From Alcaligenaceae bacterium (lineage in GTDB: Bacteria > Pseudomonadota > Gammaproteobacteria > Burkholderiales > Burkholderiaceae_B), in contig JACCER010000002.1 of NCBI GenBank assembly GCA_013416445.1, forward strand, positions 124,001 to 188,000: a DNA stretch of 64,000 nt. Reading direction: 5' to 3'. The position numbers were made by a program, and so were the translations under genes. This document shows, in pieces, positions 55,207-64,000 of the stretch. Under the pieces are notes generated by a model that saw nothing but the letters and a program-made list of their open reading frames with translations, was not told the DNA's origin and did no database searches. How positions within the stretch are numbered: position 1 is the first letter of the stretch; each line of letters opens with the position of its first letter.

Positions 55207-56454
55207 TTATTTTGCCGGATACACTATTTTTCCGGTGGCTACATCCTTAGGGTAAAGCACAACAAACTTCGTACCACCCTTGCCATCCAGCACGACTTGC
55301 CCCAGCGGCGTGATGGCCCCGATCTGGGCGCCGGTTTCATCAATCTCGAATGGCCCGTCTATGGTTGTCAATTTGCCAGAGAGTTCGCTCATTGCCTTGC
55401 GCAAAGCCAATTGCTCCATGCTGTCGGTAATACGCAAGGCGCTCTCGACCACCAGGCCTGTGGTGTAGCCCGCCACTGCATTGAAGCCGAACTCAATTTT
55501 ACTGTCGGCATTTTTCGCTTTCCAGGCCTTTTTATACTGCTCAAGATTCAAGCCAATCTGAGGTTTATAGTTGATATCGGAAGACGTTACATAAGTCGTG
55601 ACATACTCCATCGCCTTGGCGCCCACCGTTTTGAGCAAATGCGCGGTTTCCAGCCCTGGATAAATATCGAATAGAAACTTGAACTTCACGCCCTCGTCTT
55701 GCAGATTGCGCAAAAAAGCAATGTCGTTGTTCGGGTAGCCCAGTTGAATGACGGCATCGGGGTTGCTGGCCTTGATATTGTTGATCAGGACAGAATAATT
55801 GGATGTTGTGGTCGGAACCCCCTGGTCATAAACGATTTCCAGAGGAGCGCCTGATTTCTTGATGAAATCACGAACTGCGTTCGCCTGTGTCGTGGTGAAA
55901 TCATTAGTCGCGTACATCAGGGCAACACGCTTGATACCCAAGGCTGGCCCTTCGTTGGCCAGAAAGTCAGCCAGATGCTTGGGCCAGACGCTGGACACCG
56001 GATCGGCGGTCAAGACAATATAAGGGTTGTCCTTGGAAAAAAACGAGGCCCCTGTACCTGTCTGGTCTATCAGCAACATTTTGTGGTTGCGGGCCAGCGG
56101 CACAGCTACTGAAGTCAGTACCGACCCCGAATCCGAAATAAGGATGTCGACCTTATCCTGGGTAATAAGCTGGTTGTACAGTGTGCCGGCGGTTGCGGTA
56201 TTGCTTTGATCATCGTAAGCGACAAGACGGATGGGGATTTTTTTATTGTAGGGCTTGATAAAAACCCCACCCTCGGCGTTTTTCTGATCTACCCAGAACT
56301 TGAGGCCGGTATACACCGGCATGGAAATGGCGGCAAAGCTTCCCGATGCGGCATAAAGCGTGCCTATCTTGATTTCGGAAGGTGCATCGGCCCCGTAGGC
56401 GCTGGATACAAGCAGAGCTGCCGCGATAAAAGAAAATAGCGACTTGTTAATCAT
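55207..56454 (-). CDS. ABC transporter substrate-binding protein, Liv type
   Basis: The 415-residue product has a signal peptide (MINKSLFSFIAAALLVSSAYGA) and the Leu/Ile/Val-binding fold: IKIGTLYAASGSFAAISMP, PIRLVAYDDQSN, and ILISDSGSVLTSVAV. It captures the substrate in the periplasm and heads the SBP-livHMGF operon. AGGAG precedes ATG 56454 at about 7 bases. Its ligand is not determined by sequence. Confidence 0.9.
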   Translation of the reverse strand: MINKSLFSFIAAALLVSSAYGADAPSEIKIGTLYAASGSFAAISMPVYTGLKFWVDQKNAEGGVFIKPYNKKIPIRLVAYDDQSNTATAGTLYNQLITQDKVDILISDSGSVLTSVAVPLARNHKMLLIDQTGTGASFFSKDNPYIVLTADPVSSVWPKHLADFLANEGPALGIKRVALMYATNDFTTTQANAVRDFIKKSGAPLEIVYDQGVPTTTSNYSVLINNIKASNPDAVIQLGYPNNDIAFLRNLQDEGVKFKFLFDIYPGLETAHLLKTVGAKAMEYVTTYVTSSDINYKPQIGLNLEQYKKAWKAKNADSKIEFGFNAVAGYTTGLVVESALRITDSMEQLALRKAMSELSGKLTTIDGPFEIDETGAQIGAITPLGQVVLDGKGGTKFVVLYPKDVATGKIVYPAK

Positions 56455-56581
56455 CAATGTCTCCTGGTCAGGTTTTTGACGATCCCCACTGCTGTGTTAA
56501 AAGTAATCCTTGCTTAGGCCGCTGTCAATAACGCAATTGCCCCGACTGGCCCATAGGCACGCCTTGTTGTAGGCCAGTCGT

Positions 56582-58492
56582 TCAGTGATCGCCGGCGAAC
56601 ACCGGCTGTTCAGAAACGCAGACTTTATTGCGCCCGGTTTGCTTGGCTTGGTACAGCGCCGCATCGGCCGCCTCAAGCATGGATTCAAGGCCAGAACCTG
56701 GCCACATGCTGGTTGCGCCTATTGACACCGTAATTTGCAGCGAATTATCGCGCTCCAGTTGCACTTGGCCTGCGGCAACGGCATTTTTCAGGCGGTGCGC
56801 TGCATCGATGGCATCGGCTAAAGGTGTTTCAGGCATTAACACGACAAACTCTTCGCCGCCCACTCGGCCAATAATGTCTATGTTGCGTAACGTTTGCTGC
56901 ACGATGTGGGAAAAGGCCTGTAAAACCTGATCACCCACCTTATGACCGTGCGTATCATTGATATGCTTGAAGTTATCGATATCCAGCATCAGCAGCGACA
57001 GCGACGAACCATAACGCCTTGCACGTTGCACTTCTTCTGTGCCCAGGTTCATGAAATAGCGGCGATTGGCCAAACCAGTAAGAAAATCATGATGCGCCTG
57101 GTCTTCCAGCGCACCCATCTGGTTCATATGCTCGGTCAGGTCGCGCCCGATGGCAATGATTTCCGTGATGCTCCCGTGCTGGTCGACAAGCGCCTTGGCC
57201 GTCCATTGCAGATGGCGAATGCCCAGGACTGTGCTTTCCTGTTGGGTAAAACTCACTGCATAAGGTGGGGAAAACAGTCTGCTGAAATACTCATTGAGCT
57301 TTTTGCGTTCGGCGGCAGCGACTTCTTTTTGGTAATGCGTACCCAACAGTTGCTCGGGCGTTGCGTCAAAAAGCTCGCAAAATGCCGGGTTCACGTAAAT
57401 AAAACAGCCCGAGGCGTCCATTTTCACGACCATATCTGCGGTATTTTCAACAATAAGCTGAAAGTTATCCTGCGTTGCCCTAAGGTTGGCCGCCGAACTG
57501 GCCGTTTCATTCTCGAACCGATAGTAGGCACACTGATAAGCCGCCACGAGCACGCAACCCAAGCCAGATGTCAGAACAAAAAATATCGCCCGAGACAGGA
57601 GATCGCTGCGCCATAGCGAAAAAATATCGCTATTATCACGACCAACCGCAATAACCAGCGGCCTGTCGATTGTGAGCTTGGGAGGATTGATCGTGCGTTG
57701 GGCAACCATTTGCATGGCACTATCCATCACGGGTTCGGTGCCAGTCAATACCGTAGCCTGTTGCCCGCTATCGGTGTGACGTGCAAATAATGAACCTGGC
57801 CTGGCCAGGCTTGTGCCAATGGCGTTACTGCGCGCAGGCTCTGTCAGGAACACTTGGCCATCGGCGTGAACCAGCATGTCCCACATGGCGGGCGTATACA
57901 GTACCGACGTCATGAGCATACTCAAATACTCAGGGTCAAATGTAATGGTGACCATGCCCGCCAGTTCGCCATCTGGGCCTGGAACCATGCGAGTGATATT
58001 CATGATGTAAGGGCTCAGCAGGCTTCTGAAGGGCGGCGACACATACAATATGTTGGCGTCGGGCCGGTTCTTGACGACCTTGACGTACTCACGCCAGGAA
58101 AGGTCTTGGCCTATCAGTTCTTTGCGGCTGGACGCAACCATGGTGCCCTGGATATCAAGTATGCCTATGGTGCGTATGCCGGGCGTGGCGTCGATCAGCG
58201 CGGAAAAATAAGAGGATTGAGCGCCCTCTTTAAGCGTGAGCACACTGTCGCTGTCGGTGGTGTCCCTGATCAGCCTCTGCAAGATGAGGTTGATCGTGGA
58301 TAACTGGAATTCTATATTTTCGGCAATTACCCTGGCCTGGGTGGATAAGCGTTCTTGTTCGCGTTCCGAGGTTCGCTGGTAATCGCGATACAGATTGACT
58401 GTCAATATGGAAAAGAGGACAAGCACCGCAACGCCCAGCCCCAGCCACTGGACCAAAAAAGGCCTGCTTATGATTTTGAGTGATGCCGCCAT
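56582..58492 (-). CDS. Membrane diguanylate cyclase with CACHE and PAS sensor domains
   Basis: From ATG 58492 (636 residues) there is a first membrane helix (FLVQWLGLGVAVLVLFSILTV), a periplasmic CACHE-like sensor of about 260 residues, a second helix (AIFFVLTSGLGCVLVAAY), a PAS domain (NFQLIVENTADMVVKMDASG) and a GGDEF domain with LMLDIDNFKHINDTHGHKVGD and GGEEF. It makes cyclic di-GMP in response to an extracytoplasmic signal. It lies next to the Liv transporter but as a separate unit. Confidence 0.9.
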   Translation of the reverse strand: MAASLKIISRPFLVQWLGLGVAVLVLFSILTVNLYRDYQRTSEREQERLSTQARVIAENIEFQLSTINLILQRLIRDTTDSDSVLTLKEGAQSSYFSALIDATPGIRTIGILDIQGTMVASSRKELIGQDLSWREYVKVVKNRPDANILYVSPPFRSLLSPYIMNITRMVPGPDGELAGMVTITFDPEYLSMLMTSVLYTPAMWDMLVHADGQVFLTEPARSNAIGTSLARPGSLFARHTDSGQQATVLTGTEPVMDSAMQMVAQRTINPPKLTIDRPLVIAVGRDNSDIFSLWRSDLLSRAIFFVLTSGLGCVLVAAYQCAYYRFENETASSAANLRATQDNFQLIVENTADMVVKMDASGCFIYVNPAFCELFDATPEQLLGTHYQKEVAAAERKKLNEYFSRLFSPPYAVSFTQQESTVLGIRHLQWTAKALVDQHGSITEIIAIGRDLTEHMNQMGALEDQAHHDFLTGLANRRYFMNLGTEEVQRARRYGSSLSLLMLDIDNFKHINDTHGHKVGDQVLQAFSHIVQQTLRNIDIIGRVGGEEFVVLMPETPLADAIDAAHRLKNAVAAGQVQLERDNSLQITVSIGATSMWPGSGLESMLEAADAALYQAKQTGRNKVCVSEQPVFAGDH

Positions 58493-58592
58493 ACACTGCC
58501 GCTCTGGGTCTATAAGCCATGACACACGATATTACACTCAAACACATGTCAGTTACTTGAAGGTCTTTTTGGATATGCCCTGGTTGCCACGA

Positions 58593-59462
58593 TCAATTGT
58601 CGCAAGAGGAATTGGCATAGAAATCGTGCACGACATCCACCGCTTCCTGTGCGCTATCAACGATGGCAAACAACTGTGCGTCTTCCGGGGCAATCATGCC
58701 TTCTTCGACCAGGAACTCGAAATCGACAAGCCGCCGCCAGAATGCGCTATTTACCAGCACAATGGGAATACGCGGCATTTTTTTTGTCTGTACCAAAGTC
58801 AACACTTCGAAGAGTTCATCAAGCGTGCCAAACCCCCCGGGAAATGTCACCAATGCCTTGGCGCGCAGTAAAAAATGCATTTTTCGCAGGGCAAAATAAT
58901 GAAAACGAAAAGCCAGCTCGGGTGTCACGAAAGGGTTGGGATACTGCTCATGCGGCAAGGTAATATTCAGCCCAACCGAACGCTCTCCGGCCTCGAAGGC
59001 ACCCCGATTGGCGGCCTCCATAATGCCCGGCCCGCCCCCCGTCATGACAACCAGTTCGCACGGCCCTTCACGATCAAAACAGTGCGCCGCCATTTGAGCA
59101 AAGCAACGCGCCTCGTCGTACCAGCGCGACTGCTCGACCCGACGCCGGGCCTGCGCCAGCTTGCGCTGCAAGCTGGCATTGTCAGGTTGCGCCTGCAACT
59201 GTTTTTCTGCTGCCGCCAGCGCTTCTTCTGCCTCTTCGGGCGAAGCAATGCGTGCACTGCCAAACACTACCACAGTGGAATGCACCCCATGCTCACGCAA
59301 GGCATGCTCGGTTTTAAGCAGTTCCAGTTGCATGCGCACAGGACGCAGGTCGGGACTGCTCAAGAGCGCAAGGTCATCCTGGGCCAGCACATAAGCCGAT
59401 CCGTCGATTATTTCTTTTTGCAGCAGGTTGCGGCCATTTTGATCAAGAACCACTTTCTTCAT
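58593..59462 (-). CDS. LOG-family protein (TIGR00730-like)
   Basis: The 289-residue product has the Lonely Guy signature GGGPGIMEAANRGA and PGGFGTLDE near residues 160-240. LOG proteins hydrolyse nucleoside 5'-monophosphates such as cytokinin ribotides; the long bacterial type may act on AMP or other nucleotides. The chosen start is MKKVVLDQNGRN at 59462; a longer start at 59498 is possible. A helical N-terminal extension of about 100 residues precedes the fold. Confidence 0.85.
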   Translation of the reverse strand: MKKVVLDQNGRNLLQKEIIDGSAYVLAQDDLALLSSPDLRPVRMQLELLKTEHALREHGVHSTVVVFGSARIASPEEAEEALAAAEKQLQAQPDNASLQRKLAQARRRVEQSRWYDEARCFAQMAAHCFDREGPCELVVMTGGGPGIMEAANRGAFEAGERSVGLNITLPHEQYPNPFVTPELAFRFHYFALRKMHFLLRAKALVTFPGGFGTLDELFEVLTLVQTKKMPRIPIVLVNSAFWRRLVDFEFLVEEGMIAPEDAQLFAIVDSAQEAVDVVHDFYANSSCDN

Positions 59463-59555
59463 AACAAATTCCCAAAGATAAATCTTGTATAGGCCCACTT
59501 TACGACTGATCAGTCAAATTACCGCGAATGGCACTTACTTAAACAAGAGGTTGAA

Positions 59556-59600
59556 GATCGTAGGTCGGATGGTGCGCGCCAGCACCGTAATCTGACAAAA
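59556..59600 (-). repeat. REP-like intergenic repeat, copy C
   Basis: On the reverse strand this reads TTTTGTCAGATTACGGTGC, then CATCCGACCTACGATC, the best preserved of three related intergenic units (others at 10424-10460 and 50669-50710). The interior GTGCTGGCGCGCAC is itself dyad-like. It lies in the LOG-benE divergent gap. Confidence 0.5.
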
Positions 59601-59742
59601 CTCTTGTAGCAAGCATAATAGGCCAGCCAAGAACGATATCATGTTGACGTGAAGGAAAATTAACCTCGTCGTGCTAGCATGGCGATCTTGCCGGGCGGTA
59701 ACAAAAAAACACCAATAAAACACACAGAACGAGTGAAACAGC

Positions 59743-60936
59743 ATGAGCAGTTGGTTCAGAATTTCGCATTTATCAGCGGGCTTCATTGCCGTATTGGTGG
59801 GTTATAGCAGTTCGGTCGCCATTATTTTCCAAGCTGCCAGCGCAGCCGGCGCGACCCCCCCAGAACTAGCCTCCTGGATGTGGGCGTTGGGCATAGGCAT
59901 GGGAGCAAGCTGCATAGGTTTATCGCTGAGCTACAAAACTCCGGTGCTGACAGCCTGGTCCACGCCTGGCGCAGCCTTGCTGGTTACCGGCTTGTCGGGC
60001 CTGAGCATGGCCCAATCCATAGGCGTGTTTTTATTTTCATCACTGCTGATAACACTGTGCGGCGTAACTGGCTGGTTCCAGAAAGTCATGCAATACATAC
60101 CACGCAGTATTGCCGCAGCCATGCTTGCCGGTATTCTGATTCGTTTCGGTATGGACTTGTTCACATCCATGCAGACACAGTGGCTGATGGTCGGCCTGAT
60201 GTTCATTACCTTCTTGTTGAGCCGCATATGGTTGCCCCGCTACACCGTGCCTTTGGCGCTGGTGGCAGGCGTGGCCTGCGCAGGCGTCCAGGGCCTGCTA
60301 CACCTCGAAATCCTTGACTGGACGCCTGCCACTCCCGTGGTGATGATGCCTGAGTTCTCGCTATCCGCCCTGATAGGCGTCGGCATACCCTTGTTCATCG
60401 TCACCATGACCTCACAGAATGTGCCAGGGCTGGCCGTATTGCGCGCCAATGGCTACGAAACACCCGCCTCGCCGCTTATCAGCTGGACCGGCGCAACCGG
60501 CCTGCTCCTAGGTCCATTCGGTGGATTTTCGTTTAACCTGGCAGCCATTACCGCAGCCATTTGCATGAGCAAAGATGCCGACCCCAATCCCGAAAAACGC
60601 TATATGGCGTCAGTTTGGGCGGGTATTTTTTACCTGATGACCGGGCTGTTCGGCGCAACAGTGGTTGGTCTGTTTACGGCGTTTCCGGTGGAACTGGTAG
60701 CGGCGATTGCCGGGTTGGCCCTACTGGGCACCATAGGCAGCAGCCTGGCTGGCGCCCTGGCTGATGAAACCGACCGCGAAGCTGCCCTGGTCACATTCAT
60801 CTGCACTGCATCCGGCCTGAGCTTCGTCGGCATTGGCAGTGCTTTCTGGGGCCTGGTCTTTGGCGTACTGGTACATGTGTTGCTCGGAAGAAGTAGCGCC
60901 GCATTACAACGCAAATCCGATCTACAAAAATCTTAA
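59743..60936 (+). CDS. benE: BenE-family benzoate/H+ symporter
   Basis: The 397-residue product has about 11-12 membrane helices and BenE features: AVLVGYSSSVAIIFQAA near the start, KTPVLTAWSTPGAAL, TSQNVPGLAVLRANGY, and GPFGGFSFNLAAITAAICM. It probably imports benzoate or another aromatic acid. No benzoate catabolic genes are adjacent, so the substrate is uncertain. The ATG follows a GAAACAGC stretch, a weak site. Confidence 0.85.
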   Translation: MSSWFRISHLSAGFIAVLVGYSSSVAIIFQAASAAGATPPELASWMWALGIGMGASCIGLSLSYKTPVLTAWSTPGAALLVTGLSGLSMAQSIGVFLFSSLLITLCGVTGWFQKVMQYIPRSIAAAMLAGILIRFGMDLFTSMQTQWLMVGLMFITFLLSRIWLPRYTVPLALVAGVACAGVQGLLHLEILDWTPATPVVMMPEFSLSALIGVGIPLFIVTMTSQNVPGLAVLRANGYETPASPLISWTGATGLLLGPFGGFSFNLAAITAAICMSKDADPNPEKRYMASVWAGIFYLMTGLFGATVVGLFTAFPVELVAAIAGLALLGTIGSSLAGALADETDREAALVTFICTASGLSFVGIGSAFWGLVFGVLVHVLLGRSSAALQRKSDLQKS

Positions 60937-61024
60937 GCAAGCACCACATTCAGGTCAGCGCGAAGCTCGTGGTCAAAACAGATAAACTAATACCCATGTT
61001 ATCGGCAATCTTCCTGGGCTTATC

Positions 61025-61783
61025 ATGACTTTATCCATAGATTTGAATTGCGACATGGGCGAAAGCTTTGGCGCCTGGGAAATGGGGCACGACGCTGACA
61101 TCCTGCCCTATGTCACTTCGGCCAATATCGCCTGCGGCTTTCATGCCGGCGACCCGACGGTGATGCGTAAAACCGTGGCGGCAGCCATTCGGCATGGTGT
61201 GGCACTGGGAGCGCATCCTGGCTTGCCCGATCTGGCCGGTTTCGGCCGGCGCAATATCGATATCAGTCCCGAAAACGCTTACGATATCGTCGTGGTTCAG
61301 GTGGGCGCTTTGGCAGGTGTTGCCGCCAGCCAGGGTGGCCGCTTGCACCATGTGAAAGCCCACGGTGCTTTGTACAACATGGCGACCAAGAATCCTGATT
61401 TGGCGCAGGCTATAGCCCAGGCTGTATACGATGTAGATCCGTCCCTGGTCTTTTATGCGCTGGCTGCCAGCATTCAAGTCGGCATTGCCAAAAAGACCGG
61501 CCTCACCGTTGCCCAGGAAGTCTTCGCCGACCGTACCTACCAAAGCGACGGCTCTCTTACCTCGCGCAAGCAGGCCAATTCCATGATCGTTGATCCGGAA
61601 ATTTCGATCAGACAAGTTCTACGCATGATCACTGAAGGCAAGGTCGCTACCCTGCAGGGCGAAGACATCAATGTACAGGCAGATACTTTGTGCATTCATG
61701 GTGATCAGCCAGGCGCTGTCGTGTTTGCCCAGGCAATAAGAAAAGCCTTGGGCCAGAAGAACATCACCGTGCGGAAACCATAG
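61025..61783 (+). CDS. pxpA: 5-oxoprolinase subunit A (LamB/YcsF family)
   Basis: This 252-residue enzyme subunit has IDLNCDMGESFG, ANIACGFHAGDP, GAHPGLPDLAGFGRR and HHVKAHGALYN, the PxpA signature. With PxpB and PxpC it cleaves 5-oxoproline to glutamate using ATP. PxpBC genes are not in view; the gene sits between benE and a haloacid dehalogenase. Confidence 0.92.
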   Translation: MTLSIDLNCDMGESFGAWEMGHDADILPYVTSANIACGFHAGDPTVMRKTVAAAIRHGVALGAHPGLPDLAGFGRRNIDISPENAYDIVVVQVGALAGVAASQGGRLHHVKAHGALYNMATKNPDLAQAIAQAVYDVDPSLVFYALAASIQVGIAKKTGLTVAQEVFADRTYQSDGSLTSRKQANSMIVDPEISIRQVLRMITEGKVATLQGEDINVQADTLCIHGDQPGAVVFAQAIRKALGQKNITVRKP

Positions 61784-61823
61784 CTATCATAAACATCCAT
61801 CACTCAACGGAGTGCAAAAATCC

Positions 61824-62546
61824 ATGAAAAACATAAAAGCATTCTGTTTTGACGTATTCGGCACCGTTGTCGATTGGCGTACGGGCGTTGCCTTTGAGAC
61901 CGAAAAACTCTTTGCCCGACACGGCCTGAGCCAGCTTGATCCCTACGAATTCGCCGATACCTGGCGCAAACTGTATCAGCCCGCCATGGAGGCATGCCGC
62001 AGCGGCCAGCGGCCATTTACGCGGCTCGATGTCCTGCATAGGGAAAATCTGGAAGCTGCCCTGGCCCACTACAAGGTCAACCCCGCTGCCATCCCCCCCG
62101 CCGAACTTGCCCACCTTAATTCGGCATGGCACAGGCTAGACCCTTGGCCCGACGTCATCCAGGGTCTGACCCGGCTCAAGCAGCGCTATATCATTGCGCC
62201 GGCCTCTAACGGCAATATCGCCCTGATCACCAACATGGCCAAGCGGGCCCATATTCCCTGGGACCTTGTTCTTGGCGCCGAAGTAACCCAAGCCTATAAG
62301 CCGGCGCCACAGGCCTATACCCGCATGGCTGAAATCCTGGGCGTCGAACCCGCAGCCATTTGCATGGTCGCTGCTCACAATTCCGATTTGCATGCGGCAC
62401 GTAACTGTGGCCTGAGCACAGCTTTCGTACCCAGAAGAACCGAACACGGCTCAGTGCAAACCACCGACCTGGAACCCAGCACAACCTGGGATATCATCGC
62501 GCTCGACTTCAACGACTTGGCGGATCAGGCGGGGTGTTGGGCTTAA
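61824..62546 (+). CDS. Type II haloacid dehalogenase
   Basis: From ATG 61824 the 240-residue product has the HAD nucleophile motif FDVFGTVVDW, a helical cap domain, IIAPASNGNIALI (motif II), and the lysine in VTQAYKPAPQAY; motif IV is AAHNSDLHAARN. It fits L-2-haloacid dehalogenases, though other haloalkanoic or phosphate substrates are possible. An upstream ATG at 61812 would add four residues. Overlaps the next gene by 13 bases. Confidence 0.85.
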   Translation: MKNIKAFCFDVFGTVVDWRTGVAFETEKLFARHGLSQLDPYEFADTWRKLYQPAMEACRSGQRPFTRLDVLHRENLEAALAHYKVNPAAIPPAELAHLNSAWHRLDPWPDVIQGLTRLKQRYIIAPASNGNIALITNMAKRAHIPWDLVLGAEVTQAYKPAPQAYTRMAEILGVEPAAICMVAAHNSDLHAARNCGLSTAFVPRRTEHGSVQTTDLEPSTTWDIIALDFNDLADQAGCWA

Positions 62547-62782
62547 AGCCAGTTGAACTGCTTATGAATCCTGAAGACCTCGAACTGCTGGTAACACGCA
62601 CTATGCCTTATGGCAAATATAAGGGCCGCTTGATTGCCGATTTACCTGGAAACTACCTGAACTGGTTCGCCCGTGAAGGTTTTCCCAAAGGGGAAATTGG
62701 CCGCCTGCTTATGCTGATGCAGGAAATCGATCACAACGGCCTGGGGCCATTGTTGCAACCTTTGCGAAAAAAGCCACGCTAG
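62534..62782 (+). CDS. Stand-alone DUF3820 protein
   Basis: The 82-residue product (GTG start at 62534; alternatively ATG 62564) reads RTMPYGKYKGRLIADLPGNY and LNWFAREGFPKGEIGRLL. It is a single DUF3820 module of the kind fused to the exonuclease at 23322. It overlaps the dehalogenase stop. The ribosome-binding site AGGCGGG fits the GTG start. Confidence 0.75.
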   Translation: MLGLKPVELLMNPEDLELLVTRTMPYGKYKGRLIADLPGNYLNWFAREGFPKGEIGRLLMLMQEIDHNGLGPLLQPLRKKPR

Positions 62783-62977
62783 CACCAGGTTATTAATTTT
62801 CAAAGAAAATGCAGTACTTTAAGATCTGTTAACAGACGAAGAAAAACATAGCGCTATTTAGATTAAACTTGCACACTTTTACCGCAGCAGAAACCAGCCC
62901 CAACAGCCCAGGTTTCTACCGTTGTTAATGTGCCATACCACCTTGGCGCAATATCTTCACCAAGGAATACCGATACC

Positions 62978-64000
62978 ATGCAAGGCCTGCACCTTACCGC
63001 AGATCTTTATCTCTGCGACTGCGACTCCTCCCTGCTAACCAACGCCCAGATTCTCGCTGAGCTATGCCGCACGCACACCGCCGACTCAGGGCTTACCCTT
63101 GTAGCTGAGAAATGGCATACCTTTCCAGACTTTGAAGGCGAACCAGGCGGTGTTACAGGCATGCTGCTACTGGCCGAATCACACCTGGCCGTCCATACCT
63201 GGCCCGAACGCAATGGCGTCACGCTTGATGTTTACGTATGCAATTTCATGGGCAATAACTCAGCCAAGGCGGAACAGTTGATGCAGTCGCTCGAAGATGC
63301 ATTTCGCCCGGGAAAAACGCAACGTCAGCAACTGCAAAGAGGCGACGAAAAGGGCCCCACCCAGGAAGGCGAACTGGTGCTCGAATCACTGAACCAAAAT
63401 ACTGTCTACGGCTTTCGTTTCAACCATCGCCTGCTGGCCAGGCAAACTGACTATCAGTATCTTGAACTACTGGAATCCAGCGAACTTGGGCGTACGCTGC
63501 GTCTGGATCAGCGCTTCATGACAGCCGAAAGGGAAGAATTCTTCTACCACGAAGCCCTGGTGCATCCGGCGGCGATCGCACACACCGAACCGCGCACAGC
63601 GCTAGTCATAGGCGGCGGCGACGGCGGCAGTACCGAAGAGCTGCTCAAACACCCCAGTATCAGCCACATCACGCTGGTCGAGCTTGATAAGCAGGTCATC
63701 GAGGTCGCACGCAGCCATTTGCAAAGCATACATAAAGGCGTCTTCGACGACCCGCGCGTCAACGTGCGCATCGAAGACGGGGCAGCTTTTCTCAAGCACA
63801 CGACCCAGCGTTTTGATCTGGTTTTCCTGGACCTGACCGACCCCGATACTCCTGCCGGCCCGCTCTACACCAGCGAATTTTTTGCAAGCTGCCAACAGGT
63901 TCTGGCACCAGGCGGCGCCATGGTTCTGCACCTGGGCACGCCCTTTCACGAACCTGGGCAGGTGCAAAACCTGGCTGCCGCACTGAAATCCGTATTCGCC
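62978..64000 (+). CDS. S-adenosylmethionine decarboxylase / spermidine synthase fusion (right-truncated)
   Basis: One continuous frame from ATG 62978 encodes a bacterial AdoMet decarboxylase domain, with the self-cleaving AESH site (Ser 68, His 73 in HLAVHTW, Cys 88 in VYVCNF), followed by an aminopropyltransferase domain with EEFFYHEALVHP, LVIGGGDGGSTEELL, LVELDKQVIEVA and LVFLDLTDPDTPAGPLY. It should turn AdoMet and putrescine into spermidine. The natural C-terminus is beyond the window. Two-in-one SpeD-SpeE fusions are known but uncommon. Confidence 0.9.
   Translation, partial: MQGLHLTADLYLCDCDSSLLTNAQILAELCRTHTADSGLTLVAEKWHTFPDFEGEPGGVTGMLLLAESHLAVHTWPERNGVTLDVYVCNFMGNNSAKAEQLMQSLEDAFRPGKTQRQQLQRGDEKGPTQEGELVLESLNQNTVYGFRFNHRLLARQTDYQYLELLESSELGRTLRLDQRFMTAEREEFFYHEALVHPAAIAHTEPRTALVIGGGDGGSTEELLKHPSISHITLVELDKQVIEVARSHLQSIHKGVFDDPRVNVRIEDGAAFLKHTTQRFDLVFLDLTDPDTPAGPLYTSEFFASCQQVLAPGGAMVLHLGTPFHEPGQVQNLAAALKSVFA

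Overview
The window looks like chromosome of a betaproteobacterium of the family Alcaligenaceae (Bordetella / Pusillimonas / Advenella type). This rests on the gene content and style: a Bug-family solute receptor, a long PyrB with an N-terminal helix-turn-helix, KdsA, the recA-recX pair, DUF4148 and DUF1090 exported proteins, and moderately high GC. The genus is an inference; no marker in the window fixes it. No rRNA operon or CRISPR array was seen.

Left core, 1-24 kb. In order: hemD (partial) and hemC with a small membrane protein and a TerC transporter; sucCD; a DUF2889 gene and metE with divergent metR (MetR boxes between them); recX-recA with a LexA box; a decayed response regulator; rdgC; an intergenic stretch holding two large nested palindromes and a 19-bp tandem repeat; pyrB with an inverted repeat in its leader; two small envelope genes; and a bacterial alpha-2-macroglobulin stop-start coupled to pbpC. 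A DEDD exonuclease closes the block.

Accessory zone, 24-45 kb. The first part (24-31 kb) is a patchwork of small exported or lipoprotein genes, a diguanylate cyclase, a possible group II intron reverse-transcriptase remnant and a truncated TMEM175 gene. The second part (31-45 kb) is a wrecked prophage. A truncated integrase abuts a truncated tape-measure gene. A terminase large subunit is fused in frame to a DUF4055 portal protein, and only the first ~38 codons of the minor head gene survive. A RelE/HigB-type toxin-antitoxin pair and a two-gene HEPN cassette occupy the space where structural genes should be. The early operon (41.07-44.92 kb) is largely open: overlapping small genes, several with zinc-binding cysteines, then an excisionase-like protein and a tyrosine integrase next to a CAU-anticodon tRNA. 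A ~105-bp repeat with DnaA-box-like sequences and a covarying hairpin occurs three times in this zone, always in the same orientation.

Right core, 45-64 kb. In order: a Bug/TctC receptor; a DUF3592 membrane protein; RtcB; a class C beta-lactamase-fold hydrolase; a GNAT enzyme; kdsA; a five-gene branched-chain amino-acid type ABC transporter (substrate-binding protein, LivHMGF); a membrane diguanylate cyclase; a LOG-family protein; a BenE transporter; PxpA; a type II haloacid dehalogenase; a stand-alone DUF3820 protein; and a SpeD-SpeE fusion running off the right edge.

Start sites were chosen by ribosome-binding site, signal peptide and family alignment from memory; where weak, this is stated. 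No database search was possible.
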